Positions 32,048 through 32,627 of a stretch of DNA of 32,627 nt are shown piece by piece. The notes beneath the pieces were generated by a model. That model ran no database searches, had not been told where the DNA came from, and saw only the letters and a program-made list of their open reading frames with translations. The position numbers and the translations under genes are program-made. Each line of letters starts with the position of its first letter. The stretch's first letter is position 1. The DNA is from a virus, in IMG/VR virus record IMGVR_UViG_3300002835_000669, positions 1-32,627 of that record; one strand, written 5' to 3'.

Positions 32048-32627
32048 TGAAAACTCTATTTGAAGAAGTCCAAGAAGAACTAAAATTTGAATCTGGTCAA
32101 AGTGGATTTTTCTATAGAAGAGCACTTAGAAGTATAGCAGCAAAATATGCATCAAATCCCAGTAGAATAATTTTTGATGAATCTAGAGATTCGGTAGATA
32201 AAAATCATCAAGATAAAAATGCAATAAGAACTTTTCCAAAACCTGGGCATTTATTATTTTTTGATTATCAACCAAAATCAAAGTACGCAAAATTTGCTGA
32301 TAAGTTTCCTTGTGCCTATGTAATGTCTTTGGAAGAAGGTGTATTCACTGCTGCCAATTTACATTTCATAGAACCAAATAAAAGGAAAGTAGTCATAGAG
32401 CAATTGCAAAAAAATAGGATATTATTTCCTCAACAATCTATTGCTAAATATAGTATAAAACAAGTTCAAGGTCTATATTTAGACATTGCTACTGAAGAGT
32501 GGAATACTGCAGCATTTCTCCCCGTTGAAAATTTTGTATCTATAAAAGGGGGAAAAGAAAGGCCTGTTAATGTTGTTGATGTTTGGAAAGAAACCGACAG
32601 GAAATCTAAAGAGATGTTTGGAGCAAC
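32047..32627 (+). CDS. Hypothetical structural-type protein, cut by the window end (193 codons visible)
   Basis: The ATG overlaps the gp4 stop codon (TAATG), so it is translationally coupled. The frame is open to the window end. The visible part starts M-K-T-L-F-E-E-V-Q-E-E-L, then F-P-K-P-G-H-L-L-F-F-D-Y-Q-P-K-S, K-F-P-C-A-Y-V-M-S-L-E-E-G, N-L-H-F-I-E-P and L-P-V-E-N-F. This looks like a compact beta domain seen in structural proteins of large myoviruses. In T4, gene 53 (baseplate wedge) follows gene 4, but this sequence does not obviously resemble gp53. I leave it unnamed. The C-terminus is not visible. Confidence 0.65.
   Translation, partial: MKTLFEEVQEELKFESGQSGFFYRRALRSIAAKYASNPSRIIFDESRDSVDKNHQDKNAIRTFPKPGHLLFFDYQPKSKYAKFADKFPCAYVMSLEEGVFTAANLHFIEPNKRKVVIEQLQKNRILFPQQSIAKYSIKQVQGLYLDIATEEWNTAAFLPVENFVSIKGGKERPVNVVDVWKETDRKSKEMFGA

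Overview
The window reads as part of the genome of a marine T4-like myovirus, most likely a cyanophage. The evidence is the T4 baseplate/hub gene set (gp26-, gp27- and gp5-like proteins), a T4 gp4-type head-completion nuclease, T4-type late promoters (NATAAATA), several 2-oxoglutarate/Fe(II) oxygenases, very long fibre-type proteins, and small proteins of a type I associate with Prochlorococcus/Synechococcus phages. All family assignments were made by eye from motifs, without database searches. DNA is AT-rich, and almost everything runs on the minus strand, so transcription goes from high to low coordinates. Only the last ~1.1 kb is on the plus strand.

Region by region, in minus-strand transcription order from the right: (i) 29.7-31.6 kb holds a tail-tube/baseplate-cap-like protein, gp26 and a 53-aa protein in the T4 gp51 position. 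(ii) 22.3-29.7 kb holds two large related tail proteins (811 and 1238 aa; the second carries three predicted peptidoglycan-cutting domains) and a gp27-like hub protein. (iii) 19.0-22.3 kb holds a 70-aa protein, a gp5-like hub protein with an OB domain but no visible lysozyme domain, and a separate spike/needle beta-helix protein. (iv) 17.5-19.0 kb holds two tandem paralogous fibre-like proteins. (v) 14.2-17.5 kb is an accessory segment: two 2OG-oxygenase-like proteins, six small proteins, a tRNA-Thr(UGU) and a Mom-like DNA-modification protein ending in a hairpin. (vi) 2.4-14.2 kb holds three very large virion adhesin/fibre-like proteins (1874, 1129 and 665 aa, the last with seven 24-aa repeats) and another 2OG oxygenase, closed by a strong terminator at 2361-2385. 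(vii) 1-2.3 kb is a different regulatory domain with sigma70-type promoters. It encodes an adenine methyltransferase split into two overlapping ORFs in circularly permuted order, followed by a ParB-like protein. On the plus strand, 31.6-32.6 kb carries gp4 and the start of another structural-type gene, driven by a perfect TATAAATA divergent from the tail operon.

How the genes work together: most of the window builds the contractile tail (hub, spike, tape-like proteins, baseplate and fibres) late in infection. The 1238-aa protein probably supplies the wall-cutting activity that T4 places in gp5. The methyltransferase pair, the ParB-like protein and the Mom-like acyltransferase-fold protein are candidates for genome modification against host restriction. 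The permuted split methyltransferase is the most unusual element, followed by the three-hydrolase tail protein.
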